From: CAWDCV01 sp963728125
GTDB lineage: Bacteria > Actinomycetota > Actinomycetes > CAWDCV01
Assembly: GCA_963728125.1 (NCBI GenBank)
Contig: CAVSIZ010000019.1
Coordinates: 248,001-312,000, forward strand
Reading direction: 5' to 3'
DNA length: 64,000 nucleotides
The position numbers and the translations under genes are program-made. The notes beneath the pieces were generated by a model, which was not told the origin of the DNA, searched no databases, and worked only from the letters and a program-made list of their open reading frames with translations. Of this stretch, positions 26,102-34,370 are shown piece by piece. How positions within the stretch are numbered: position 1 is the stretch's first letter; each line of letters starts with the position of its first letter.

Positions 26102-28204
26102 TCAGTGCTGTTCGATGCTGCTCAGCGCTGCGCTATTGCCGTACACCTCCTGGTCCCACAGCCACGCCACGATCCGACTCACGCCCTGCGTGAGATGGCG
26201 GCGGTAGGTGCTGAACGGGAGCCCTAGTGCGGCAGCGGCCCGCTCCTGCGTGGCGGCCGGACGCACGTACGTCCGCTCCACTGCTCGCCACAACTTGTCG
26301 TCGCGCGGGTGCTCCGCAAGTGTCTCGAAAGCCGCAGACAACAGCGCCTGCAGCGTTGCTGCGGTCGGCGGCTCGGCGCCGGAGCGATCTCGTACCACTC
26401 TCGTCTGAAGCAGCGGGTTGCGTCCCAGCAGGTCGGGTCGGCGCAGATCCCGCAAGGCCTGGCGGACAGAATCGTCGAACTCCGGCTGGGACAGTACGAG
26501 AATCGGCGCGCGCTGCGTCGGTGCGGTAGGCGCGACGTCCTGGGTCAACGCTCGTTCGGTGACGAGCTCGAGCAGCGCGTAGATCGGGACCTGGCGGAAG
26601 TCGTGGCCGAACAAGCCGTAGCGGCGGCCGTCTACGGTGAAGTCGGCACCGACGGCTCGCGGCAGGTCGGCGACGGCGAAGTAGGCGTCCCACCGCTCCG
26701 GCTCCGCCATCGTCAGGAAGTCCCATGCCAACAGGGGCATACCCAGGTAGCGCTGCATCGTCAGGAGGGGTGTGGCATTGATCGTCGCTGACGGTCCCTG
26801 GTACGTCTGCCGATCGATGAGGAATCGGGTCTGGGTGACCGTCTCGGTGGGCCGCGGCGGCGCATGCTGCTGCGCGTAGTACCAGGCTGCTCGAGCGCCG
26901 GGGTCCGCCGCGACGTCGTCGACGGACGCTGCGGTGAGGTCAAGGAGAGCAATGACGCCGTCGACAGCATCGCCGTCTCCCCGGATGACGAAGAACCCGT
27001 CGGGTTGGCGATCCCACCATCGCGCCGCAAGGCCGGCCGACGTCTCTCCCTCCCAGGTCCGGACGAGATCGAGGATCGAGTCCCGATCGTCGATGCGTGC
27101 CGGCTCGGGGTATCGCTGTCCCCAGACGTCCCAGTCGACCGGTGACACGACACCCGGGAGATGACGGAAGGCGTACTTGGCATCGGCTATGGCGCGCTGT
27201 TGCTCCTGGTCACGGCTCGTCTGCAGCCGATCGTTGATGTGGTCGCGGACTTTGCGGAACACCCGCCGGTAGCCATCGGGATCTCGCCAGCGCAGATCGG
27301 TCACCAAGACGTCGCGGGCCAGGTCCTGCGGGTACAGCCCGTCAGGTCCGGACTCGATGAAGGACAGTTCGCGCAGCCAGGTGAAGAGGTCAAGCGCATC
27401 GTCCAGCTCGAGTGCATGACGCAACAGCGCCTCAGTAGTCACTCGGGCAACCGCGCAGACGTCGAGGGACCGGCGTTGCCAGGGATGTGTGACCTCGACG
27501 AGTCGCCGCAGCAGCGTGCCCACCAGGTCGGGGGTCATCGGATCAGCGGTCGCTGCCTCGCCGCCACGCACGACGACGTCGGCCAGCAGGGAAAGCGCCA
27601 GCGGATATCCGTGCGCGAGTGCGACGAGTTGTTCGTGGCGCGCAGAATCGACGCCAGAAGCGTCCAGATACTGCTGGCTTTCCTCGGGGCTGAGATTGCG
27701 GAGGGAGACCACTCGCAGCAACTCTCGCCAGGCTGGATCGGCGCGCCAGGCCGTGGTTGGCGGGGTGCGGCTAGCGAGCACCGTCACGGCGTCGGACGGC
27801 AAGCGTGGCAGCAGGTGGATACGCACCCAGTCGTCCAGTGGTGCGATCCGCTCGTACGAATCGATCAGGACAGCGAGCCGGCCATCCGTCGGCGAGCCGT
27901 CGATGCGACCGTCGCCGGCAGGCACATGCAGCAGGCCGCGCAACGCGTCGAGGATCCCCGGTGGGGTGGGGACGAGGTCGCGTCCGTCCAGTCGAATGAC
28001 TGTGGCATCGGCCTGCGTCGCGATTCCACTGAGTACGTCGAGCAGGCTCGTCTTGCCGATTCCCGCCGGTCCGTGCAGGTAGAGCACCGAGAACGGCGGT
28101 TCGTCGGCTGCCAGCGCAGCTCGGAACAGCTCGATCTCGGCCGCCCGCCCGACGAAGCGACGCCCTCGGCGAGACGTCAGCACGTCGCCGAGCGTGCCCG
28201 TCAC
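26102..28204 (-). CDS. STAND-type ATPase with unclassified C-terminal region
   Basis: A 700-residue P-loop ATPase. RRFVGRAAEIELFRAAL introduces the nucleotide domain, Walker A (GPAGIGKTS) is at 45-53, Walker B lies in LAVLIDSYERI near 113, and VTVLASRTPP is a sensor-like strand. A winged-helix and helical section follows (about 240-340). Residues 360-540 hold a domain with DGFFVIRGDGDAVDGVIALLDL that is faintly GNAT-like. The last 100 residues end in a helix-turn-helix-like stretch (AAAALGLPFSTYRRHL). This is the plan of STAND signalling switches, in which ligand binding triggers oligomerisation. The GTG start overlaps the potassium channel stop by 4 bp, so the two proteins should be made together. 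Ligand and output are unknown. Confidence 0.75.
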   Translation of the reverse strand: MTGTLGDVLTSRRGRRFVGRAAEIELFRAALAADEPPFSVLYLHGPAGIGKTSLLDVLSGIATQADATVIRLDGRDLVPTPPGILDALRGLLHVPAGDGRIDGSPTDGRLAVLIDSYERIAPLDDWVRIHLLPRLPSDAVTVLASRTPPTTAWRADPAWRELLRVVSLRNLSPEESQQYLDASGVDSARHEQLVALAHGYPLALSLLADVVVRGGEAATADPMTPDLVGTLLRRLVEVTHPWQRRSLDVCAVARVTTEALLRHALELDDALDLFTWLRELSFIESGPDGLYPQDLARDVLVTDLRWRDPDGYRRVFRKVRDHINDRLQTSRDQEQQRAIADAKYAFRHLPGVVSPVDWDVWGQRYPEPARIDDRDSILDLVRTWEGETSAGLAARWWDRQPDGFFVIRGDGDAVDGVIALLDLTAASVDDVAADPGARAAWYYAQQHAPPRPTETVTQTRFLIDRQTYQGPSATINATPLLTMQRYLGMPLLAWDFLTMAEPERWDAYFAVADLPRAVGADFTVDGRRYGLFGHDFRQVPIYALLELVTERALTQDVAPTAPTQRAPILVLSQPEFDDSVRQALRDLRRPDLLGRNPLLQTRVVRDRSGAEPPTAATLQALLSAAFETLAEHPRDDKLWRAVERTYVRPAATQERAAAALGLPFSTYRRHLTQGVSRIVAWLWDQEVYGNSAALSSIEQH

Positions 28205-30009
28205 GAGGATCGGTCCCCGACCAGCGCCTTGGGTCCGTGGCTGAACTTGCGCCAGATCCAGCTGGCTGGCACGTGCTGCTCAGCGACGACGTACGCGCCG
28301 ACGTCGTCCATGAGCAGCGTCGAGTCGAGCGAGCGCCGGGCGCTTGACCAGCCGAGGAGCAGGATCTCGTCGTTCGGCTCGAGCACGAAGTCTTCCTGTG
28401 GCGCCAGCATGCTCTCGTCGCCGCGCAGCACCAGCAGCGCGACCGCGGACAGTCGCTCATCGCGGTCGACGGGGTCGCGCAGCAGATCGCGGAGCTGAAC
28501 CTCTCCCGCCTCGACCCAGGGGTAGACCGCGGGCGCCTCCTCGGCGGTGAGCCGCACCTTCCAGGGTGACTGCAGGTGGATCCCGCAGCGCTGTGTCATT
28601 CGGCCGATCAGGTCTGCTGCCCACGCGTCGCCCAGCGCCGGCATCTCGCGCAGGAAGCGTCGCAGCAACGGGGTGCTGAGCTGTGCGTAGACCTCGCGCG
28701 ATACGAGTTGCGTCGGCTCGAGCAGCGTGTCGATGTCCACGCTGGCAAACAGCGGCGTGCTGGCCAGCTTGTTCTGCCGGGCCACGATGAACAGCGTCGG
28801 ATTGATGCGGCGTACGGCGGCGACGAGCGACAGGTTCGTCGTGTCGTTGTCGGTTCCCGCGACGAACGCCACCGCACTCTCGAGGTTCGCGCGGGCCATG
28901 ACGCCCGGCTCCGACGCGTCGCCGGTGAGCACCGCGTCGTCGCGATCCTCGGACGCTTCCGCCTCGATGATCGTCACCTCGAGCCCCTCTGCGCGCAGGT
29001 CCTCGGTCAGCGCGCGGCCGAATCGTCCGTACCCGCATACGATCCAGCGGCCGTCGCGTGGTGGCCGCCCCCGAGGTGGCAGCTCGGCCCCGGGTCCGCT
29101 CTCCAGCCAGCTCAGCAGCTGGTATGACGCGGGCGCGTGCAGCTCCAGACGCAGTCGGTTGCCGAAGCGGTCGAACGGGTTCACCACGCTCGGCGTACCG
29201 AATGCCCGCATCCGCTCGCTGATCGCGGGTGACGTCGAACGCGCAATCACCGGCAGGTCAGGGCGCAGCAGCGCTGCTGTCATGCTGACGGCGAGATTGG
29301 CCTCGTCGTCGTTGGTGAGCGCGATGACTCCCTCGCACCACTGATGCTGCAAGCCCGCGTGTTCAAGCTGGCCGGGATCGCGGGCGTCACCCACCAGGCC
29401 CGGCACATCGGCGCGGAAGCCGCTGAGCTCGAGGTCGTCGATGCGCACGTCGGAGATGTCCAGCACGACGAATCGCCGATCCAACGCGTCGAACGACCGC
29501 CCGAGCAGCTTGCCCGAACGGCCGTACCCAGCGATCAACAGGAACGGCTCACGCAGGCGCGCCACCTTCCGCCGGAAGTGTTGCAGCGCCAGCGCCTGCC
29601 GGAACGGGCGGTCCTGTATCAGTGCGAGCAGCGACCCGATCGCGTACGCCCAGCCGATGACCGTGAGGTAGATGGCGATCGTCACCCAGAGCCGTTGCCC
29701 GTAGGTGAACGCGTGCGGGATCTCGCCGAATCCGATCGTCGACGCGGTGAAGCTCATGAAGTAGAACGCGTCGAAGAACCCCATGCGGTACGGCTGCCCC
29801 TCCGCGTCCACGCCGGGGATCATCGTGAGCCCGACGACGCTGACCGCGAAGATGACGATGAGGATGATCAGCGGTGTCCGCATGCGCCGCATCATCAAGA
29901 AGATGGCCGTCGATTCGGTCGCGGCCGGGACATCCGGCGGTCGGCGGCGGCGCGGGCCGGCGTCGCGGCCGAGGACGTGCAACCAGTAGGCGAGCAGGGG
30001 ATTGGCCAT
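28201..30009 (-). CDS. Potassium channel with two RCK (TrkA-N) domains
   Basis: A 602-residue protein. Two membrane helices (about residues 45-65 and 107-130) flank a pore with the selectivity-filter sequence TASTIGFGE near residue 90. Two RCK nucleotide-binding units follow: LIAGYGRSGKLLG near 158 and IVCGYGRFGRALTEDL near 337, the second with a regulatory TrkA-C-like tail. The GFG filter replaces the usual GYG, seen in some K+ channels. It should conduct potassium under control of a nucleotide or ion bound by the RCK ring. The start follows GGGAGGCGCG. It stands between DUF6394 upstream and the overlapping STAND ATPase downstream. Confidence 0.88.
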   Translation of the reverse strand: MANPLLAYWLHVLGRDAGPRRRRPPDVPAATESTAIFLMMRRMRTPLIILIVIFAVSVVGLTMIPGVDAEGQPYRMGFFDAFYFMSFTASTIGFGEIPHAFTYGQRLWVTIAIYLTVIGWAYAIGSLLALIQDRPFRQALALQHFRRKVARLREPFLLIAGYGRSGKLLGRSFDALDRRFVVLDISDVRIDDLELSGFRADVPGLVGDARDPGQLEHAGLQHQWCEGVIALTNDDEANLAVSMTAALLRPDLPVIARSTSPAISERMRAFGTPSVVNPFDRFGNRLRLELHAPASYQLLSWLESGPGAELPPRGRPPRDGRWIVCGYGRFGRALTEDLRAEGLEVTIIEAEASEDRDDAVLTGDASEPGVMARANLESAVAFVAGTDNDTTNLSLVAAVRRINPTLFIVARQNKLASTPLFASVDIDTLLEPTQLVSREVYAQLSTPLLRRFLREMPALGDAWAADLIGRMTQRCGIHLQSPWKVRLTAEEAPAVYPWVEAGEVQLRDLLRDPVDRDERLSAVALLVLRGDESMLAPQEDFVLEPNDEILLLGWSSARRSLDSTLLMDDVGAYVVAEQHVPASWIWRKFSHGPKALVGDRSS

Positions 30010-30020
30010 CGCGCCTCCCG

Positions 30021-30407
30021 CTATCGACGCTGGTACGACACCGTCTCGACGACCAGCAAGATGACCGAGACGACGTTGGCGACGAGAGCGCCGCCGGACA
30101 GGGAGACGACGCTGGCCGTTGCCTCGGCCGTGAGACCTTCAGACGTGATGTACACGGCGTACCCCCACACCAGTGCGGCGGCAATGAGCTGAAGGTCGGC
30201 AACCAGGCTGGTCGCCAAGTGGACGGCACCGATCTGTGTGCGGTCGCCGAACTTCAGGACGGTCGCGATGAGATTGACGATGATGGCCGCGAAGAGCTCG
30301 TAGACGTTGTGGAGCTCTGGGTCGGAGATGTCGCCGATGAAGAAGCCGAAGTTCAACGTCGCTGCGAGCAGCACGAAGAAGCCGAACACCACCTTCTCGA
30401 GGTTCAT
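30021..30407 (-). CDS. DUF6394 family membrane protein
   Basis: A 128-residue protein with four hydrophobic helices (FGFFVLLAATLNFGFFIGDI; YELFAAIIVNLIATVL; LIAAALVWGYAVYI; ALVANVVSVILLVVETV). The family is known only as DUF6394 and in the genomes I recall it travels with this kind of RCK potassium channel, as it does here with 11 bp between the genes. A role as channel subunit or modulator is inference. I chose ATG at 30407 because CACGGAGGTTGG precedes it; the frame extends upstream without support. Confidence 0.78.
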   Translation of the reverse strand: MNLEKVVFGFFVLLAATLNFGFFIGDISDPELHNVYELFAAIIVNLIATVLKFGDRTQIGAVHLATSLVADLQLIAAALVWGYAVYITSEGLTAEATASVVSLSGGALVANVVSVILLVVETVSYQRR

Positions 30408-30519
30408 CCAACCTCCGTGTTCCCGCGCCACACGCGGTGCACACGCTAGCTCCTGACCGGCATCGCCGCAGGTCCTCGGGCCGGGAGGTTAGTCCCTATC
30501 CCCCAGTCGCGTTTCAGCG

Positions 30520-31680
30520 ATGACTTCGCCACCCGAACCGAGTCTCACCCACATGACTGAAGCGCTACAACAGCTCCTCTCCCGTCACGTGTCGGCCGGC
30601 ACGATTCCGGGCGCGGTCGCCGTTTTCGGATCGGACGACGCCGAGGTCGTTGCCGTCGGTCTCGCGTCAGTCGACGGTGAACCGATGCGTGCCGACGCCA
30701 TCATGCAAATCCAGTCGATGACCAAGCCGGTGACTGCCGTCGCCGCGCTGCGCTTGGTCGAGGCGGGACAGCTCAAGCTTGACGAGAGTCTCGAGCGGTG
30801 GCTGCCGGAGCTCGCCGGCCGCCGGGTGCTCTCCCATCCCGCTGCCGACCTCGAGGACACCGTGCCGGCCGACCGTCCCATCACGCTGCGCCACCTGCTG
30901 ACGTGTACGAGCGGGTACGGCATGGTGTTCGGGGATTCTCCGCTGCAGCGCGCTATGGCCGAGAACGGCACCGAGGCGGGGGCCGAGCCGCCTGCGCTGG
31001 GCGCTGACGAATGGCTCGGACGATTGTCGGAACTTCCCCTTGCCTTCCAGCCGGGAACGGGGTGGCGGTACCACCACTCGTACGCCCTCTTGGGGATCCT
31101 GCTCGCACGGGTGACCGGACGGCCGCTCGGCGACCATCTCGCCGACGACGTGTTCGCGCCGCTCGGAATGGTCGACACCGCATTCTGGGTGCCGGAGGAC
31201 AAGCTCGATCGCCTCCCGGCGGCTTACCGGCTCGGCGACGACGGCCTCATCGAGATCGATCCGGCGGGCGGCGGCTTCTACGCGGGTGCCCCGGCGTTCG
31301 ACGTGAGCCACGGCGAGCTCGTCTCGACGGCAGGCGACTACGTGCGCTTCGCGCGCATGCTGGCCGACGGAGGCCGTGACAACGGGACGCCAATGATCTC
31401 GGCGGCCCACCACGCGCTGATGACCTCCGATCAGGTGCCTGAGGGCAGCAAGGCGGCGGACAGCTTCTTCCCGGGCTTCTGGGACGAGACCGCCTGGGGC
31501 TTTGGCCTCGGCATCACGACCTCGGGGGACCATGTCGGGCGGTACGGCTGGTCCGGTGGTCAGGGCACCGACTTCTTCGTCGACCCCGACGGCACGGTCG
31601 GCATCCTGCTCACGCAGGTCGAGCTGGGCCCGCAGGTCTTTGCGATTGCTCAGGAGCTTCAGGCCCTGTCGCCGTCATGA
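30520..31680 (+). CDS. Serine hydrolase of the beta-lactamase/esterase (class C-like) family
   Basis: A 386-residue penicillin-binding-like hydrolase. The catalytic SxxK is SMTK (Ser66, Lys69) and the tyrosine motif is YHHSYALLG near residue 183. A C-terminal GRYGWSGGQGTDFF segment stands where the third motif lies. It has no signal peptide, so it is a cytoplasmic EstB-like esterase or amidohydrolase rather than a secreted beta-lactamase. An inner ATG at 30553 (MTEALQQLL) is an alternative start. It is divergent from DUF6394 and not obviously in an operon. Confidence 0.87.
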   Translation: MTSPPEPSLTHMTEALQQLLSRHVSAGTIPGAVAVFGSDDAEVVAVGLASVDGEPMRADAIMQIQSMTKPVTAVAALRLVEAGQLKLDESLERWLPELAGRRVLSHPAADLEDTVPADRPITLRHLLTCTSGYGMVFGDSPLQRAMAENGTEAGAEPPALGADEWLGRLSELPLAFQPGTGWRYHHSYALLGILLARVTGRPLGDHLADDVFAPLGMVDTAFWVPEDKLDRLPAAYRLGDDGLIEIDPAGGGFYAGAPAFDVSHGELVSTAGDYVRFARMLADGGRDNGTPMISAAHHALMTSDQVPEGSKAADSFFPGFWDETAWGFGLGITTSGDHVGRYGWSGGQGTDFFVDPDGTVGILLTQVELGPQVFAIAQELQALSPS

Positions 31681-31703
31681 GCACGCTGAGTAAGCCTGGT
31701 CGA

Positions 31704-31736
31704 GCACAATGATCGCGTGGAGTTCGACGAGGGCGC
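31704..31736 (+). repeat. 33-bp copy of the mntA promoter and start
   Basis: This stretch matches 35348-35380 in 32 of 33 bases. It carries CACAAT, a 6-nt gap, then GTG GAG TTC GAC GAG GGC, the first codons of mntA. Here the reading frame continues only to VEFDEGAST and stops at 31744-31746. Confidence 0.8.
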
Positions 31737-31746
31737 ATCGACGTGA
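31717..31746 (+). CDS. Possible 9-codon leader peptide coupled to the GNAT gene
   Basis: The mini-frame VEFDEGAST begins at the GTG of the copied mntA start, 6 nt after CACAAT. Its TGA (31744-31746) overlaps the ATG of the acetyltransferase (31746) as TGATG. If transcription starts at the GTG, as expected for a leaderless promoter, ribosomes would translate this leader and re-initiate on the GNAT gene. It is inferred only from layout. Confidence 0.4.
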   Translation: MEFDEGAST

Positions 31747-32255
31747 TGGACGAAGCGGTCCGCCTCGTTCGTGCCGAGCTGCCGCTGATCGACGCGGCCC
31801 TCACGGGAGACGATGCGCTGGCCCGGGCACTCGGATCCGCCGTCGTGCCCGGTTGGGTGACGTTCCCGCAGGCGCTGCAGCACACTCGGGATCACCTCGC
31901 GGCGCGGCCCGATGCATCGGCCTGGGGCGCTCGGTTCTTCCTCGCGGGCAATCCGGGGGAACTCGTCGGCTGGGGTGGCTTCAAGGGACCGCCGAAGGAT
32001 GGCGTCGTCGAGCTCGGGTACGAGATCGCCGAAAGTCGGCGCGGTCGTGGACTGGCCACCGCGGCGACTCGAGCCATGCTCGCCGAGGCGTTCTCGACGA
32101 ATGAGGTGACCTCAGCTATCGCCCACACGCTGCCGGAACGGAACGCCTCGACGCGCGTCCTCGACAAGGCCGGGTTCAGGTTCGACGCAGACGTCGACGA
32201 GGACGGCGAGTACGTCTGGCGTTGGAGACGAGACCGGACGTCGAGTACGAGCTGA
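31746..32255 (+). CDS. GNAT family N-acetyltransferase
   Basis: A 169-residue acetyltransferase. The acetyl-CoA loop is IAESRRGRGLATAATRAML (the R-x2-G-x-G/A core), preceded by the VVELGYEI strand and followed by HTLPERNASTRVLDKAGF, the usual motif B with its Asn. This matches the RimJ/RimL-like group that acetylates N-terminal or small amine substrates. Start options are ATG 31746 or the overlapping GTG 31743. The promoter region is a copy of the mntA promoter 3.6 kb away. It converges with the YrhK-like gene with five bases between them. Confidence 0.85.
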   Translation: MDEAVRLVRAELPLIDAALTGDDALARALGSAVVPGWVTFPQALQHTRDHLAARPDASAWGARFFLAGNPGELVGWGGFKGPPKDGVVELGYEIAESRRGRGLATAATRAMLAEAFSTNEVTSAIAHTLPERNASTRVLDKAGFRFDADVDEDGEYVWRWRRDRTSSTS

Positions 32256-32260
32256 CCGCA

Positions 32261-32965
32261 CTAACCAGCTCGCGCTGTGGCGGTCGTCGACCGGACCGCT
32301 CCCCGCCAGGCAGGCAGCAGCAATCCCGCGGCGACAAAGAAGCACACGGCACCCAGGAATGTCCCGGTATTCGCTACCGGCTCGTTGATGACGCCGCCCG
32401 AGCTGGGGAGGACGAAACTCGCAATCGCCGACAACATGAAGAAGACCGAGCCCAGCATGTTGAGCCAGGCGATCCACCACGGCAGCGATCGGGGACGCCA
32501 GTCGAAGAACCCATGCTCCAACGCGAGAATTGCGAAGGCACTTGACACCAGAAAGAGCACCGATCCGAAGGCGTCCGGTCGCCACACGTGTCGATCTGTT
32601 TGCGCCACCGTCAGGTTGTGCACGGTAGCCACGAGGGTGCTGACGTTGAAGAACAGCGTGCCGGGGAATTGGGTTGCCGCGGACAACCAGGCGCGATCGT
32701 GTGGGTCCCAGGCGAGCAGCCTGATCGGTGCGCGTCGGTGCTGACCGTCGCTGTCGACGCCCGTCATCGCGGGGCTTTGCGACTGGACGAGTTGGCAGAA
32801 CGACGCCGAGGTAAAGAAGATCGACCCCACGAAGAAGGTCACGGCGTCTACCTGCGTGCCGACCGCATCGACGTACGCGGGGATCGTGCCAAGAGCGAAA
32901 CACGCGGAGCCGATCAGGAACAACCAGGCGATCGCCGAGTTGAGCCGGACCGGGGCGGCGCGCAC
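32261..32965 (-). CDS. YrhK-like multi-pass membrane protein
   Basis: A 234-residue protein with about six hydrophobic segments (IAWLFLIGSACFALGTIP; VTFFVGSIFFTSASFCQ; LFFNVSTLVATVHNL; GSVLFLVSSAFAILALE; IAWLNMLGSVFFMLSAIASFVL; FLGAVCFFVAAGLLL). The repeated G-S-x-x-F-x-x-x-S pattern is that of YrhK-type domains. Its GTG start lies one base after the glutamate decarboxylase stop, so it is the last gene of that operon. No transport or enzymatic activity is known; involvement in acid or GABA handling is inference from position. Confidence 0.7.
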   Translation of the reverse strand: MRAAPVRLNSAIAWLFLIGSACFALGTIPAYVDAVGTQVDAVTFFVGSIFFTSASFCQLVQSQSPAMTGVDSDGQHRRAPIRLLAWDPHDRAWLSAATQFPGTLFFNVSTLVATVHNLTVAQTDRHVWRPDAFGSVLFLVSSAFAILALEHGFFDWRPRSLPWWIAWLNMLGSVFFMLSAIASFVLPSSGGVINEPVANTGTFLGAVCFFVAAGLLLPAWRGAVRSTTATARAG

Positions 32966-32966
32966 C

Positions 32967-34352
32967 CTAGTGGTGGAAGCCGGCTGCCGGTTGTGGCAGT
33001 GGAGCGGGTTGCTTCTCCAGCTGAGGTAGCTGACGTTGGATGTCGTCGATCAAAAGCTCAGCGAGGTCGTGCGAGAACCCGCGCTTGACGACCACCCGAA
33101 GGGCGGCCAGGTCGGTGCGGTTCTCCGGAAAGGTGTATGCGGGCACGAGCCAGCCGCGTTCGCGTAATGCGCGCGACACGTCGAAGACGGAGAAGTTCTC
33201 GATGTCGTCAGCGATGGTGAAGGCGAACACCGGGAGTTCATCACCTCGGGTGAGCAACCGGAATGGTCCCAACCCTGCGATCTTCTCTGATAGCGAGACT
33301 GCCACGTCACGGCAGTAGCCCTGCACGCCGCGATAGCCGTTGAATCCGAGCCGAAGGAAGTTGTAGTACTGAGCGACCACCTGTGCCCCTGGACGCGAGA
33401 AGTTCAAGGCAAATGTGGGCATGTTGTCGCCGAGGTAGTTGACCCAGAACACCAGATCGTCGGGGAGTGCGTCGGCGTCGCGCCAGATGATCCACCCGAC
33501 GCCTGGATAGACGAGGCCGAACTTGTGCCCAGATGTATTGATGGAGGCCACTCTGGGCAGCCGGAAGTCCCACTCGAGGTCCTGGTCCAAGAACGGCGCG
33601 ATGAACGCACCTGACGCTCCGTCGACATGCAGCGGAATGTCGAGCCCGGTTCGCGACTGTAGGTCGTCGAGCGCGTCGCTGATCTCCTTGATCGGTTCGT
33701 ACGACCCGTCGTAGGTCGATCCGAGAATTGCCACCACGCCGATGGTGTTCTCGTCACAGAGCCGAACCGCCTCGTCGGCGGAGAGGTTGAACCGGTCCCC
33801 CTCCATCGGGACGAGCCGCATCTCGACGTCCCAGTAATTGGCGAACTTCTCCCAGCACACCTGCACGTTGATGCCCATCACGATGTTGGGCTTGTCGGCA
33901 GACTCACCGGCCGCCTGTCGGCGACGTTGCCAGCGTCGCTTGAGCGCGAGCCCACCCAGCATGGCCGCCTCGCTCGATCCCGTGGTCGAGCAGCCCACCG
34001 CTTCGTCCGGGTTGGGTGCGTTCCAGAGCCGGCTCAGGATGTTGACGCAGCGCAGCTCCAGCTCTGCAGTCTGCGGATACTCATCCTTGTCGATCATGTT
34101 CTTGTCGAGACACTCGGCCATGAGCCGCTCGGCCTGCGGTTCCATCCACGTGCTGACGAACGTCGCCAGATTGAGGCGCGCGTTCCCGTCCAGCATCAGA
34201 TCGTCATGAATGATCTGATACGCGACGTCCGGTGGCAGCTCGTCGGCGAGAAGGCGATGTCGCGGAATGCCTTCGGTCTCGAGGCGAAAGATCGACTGTG
34301 GCGCAAGAGGTCGGTCGGGGGGCCTCGGTCCCTCAGGATGCTTCAGGGCCAT
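32967..34352 (-). CDS. gad: Glutamate decarboxylase
   Basis: A 461-residue PLP enzyme converting glutamate to GABA with proton consumption, a classic acid-tolerance reaction. GCSTTGSSEAAMLGGLALKRRW is the cofactor phosphate area, DGASGAFIAPF the strand with the PLP-binding Asp, and NTSGHKFGLVYPG holds the Schiff-base lysine near residue 275. The N-terminal MALKHPEGP section and overall length fit bacterial GadB-like enzymes. The start at 34352 is preceded by ACGAGGAGCGAACAGCG. It is the middle gene of an amidotransferase-decarboxylase-YrhK operon; no GadC-type antiporter is in the window. Confidence 0.95.
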   Translation of the reverse strand: MALKHPEGPRPPDRPLAPQSIFRLETEGIPRHRLLADELPPDVAYQIIHDDLMLDGNARLNLATFVSTWMEPQAERLMAECLDKNMIDKDEYPQTAELELRCVNILSRLWNAPNPDEAVGCSTTGSSEAAMLGGLALKRRWQRRRQAAGESADKPNIVMGINVQVCWEKFANYWDVEMRLVPMEGDRFNLSADEAVRLCDENTIGVVAILGSTYDGSYEPIKEISDALDDLQSRTGLDIPLHVDGASGAFIAPFLDQDLEWDFRLPRVASINTSGHKFGLVYPGVGWIIWRDADALPDDLVFWVNYLGDNMPTFALNFSRPGAQVVAQYYNFLRLGFNGYRGVQGYCRDVAVSLSEKIAGLGPFRLLTRGDELPVFAFTIADDIENFSVFDVSRALRERGWLVPAYTFPENRTDLAALRVVVKRGFSHDLAELLIDDIQRQLPQLEKQPAPLPQPAAGFHH

Positions 34353-34370
34353 CGCTGTTCGCTCCTCGTC

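Noticed and set aside
27161..28498. A 445-codon plus frame antisense to the STAND ATPase and channel
   Set aside because: Composition is typical of antisense in high-GC genes; the minus-strand genes have clear motifs.
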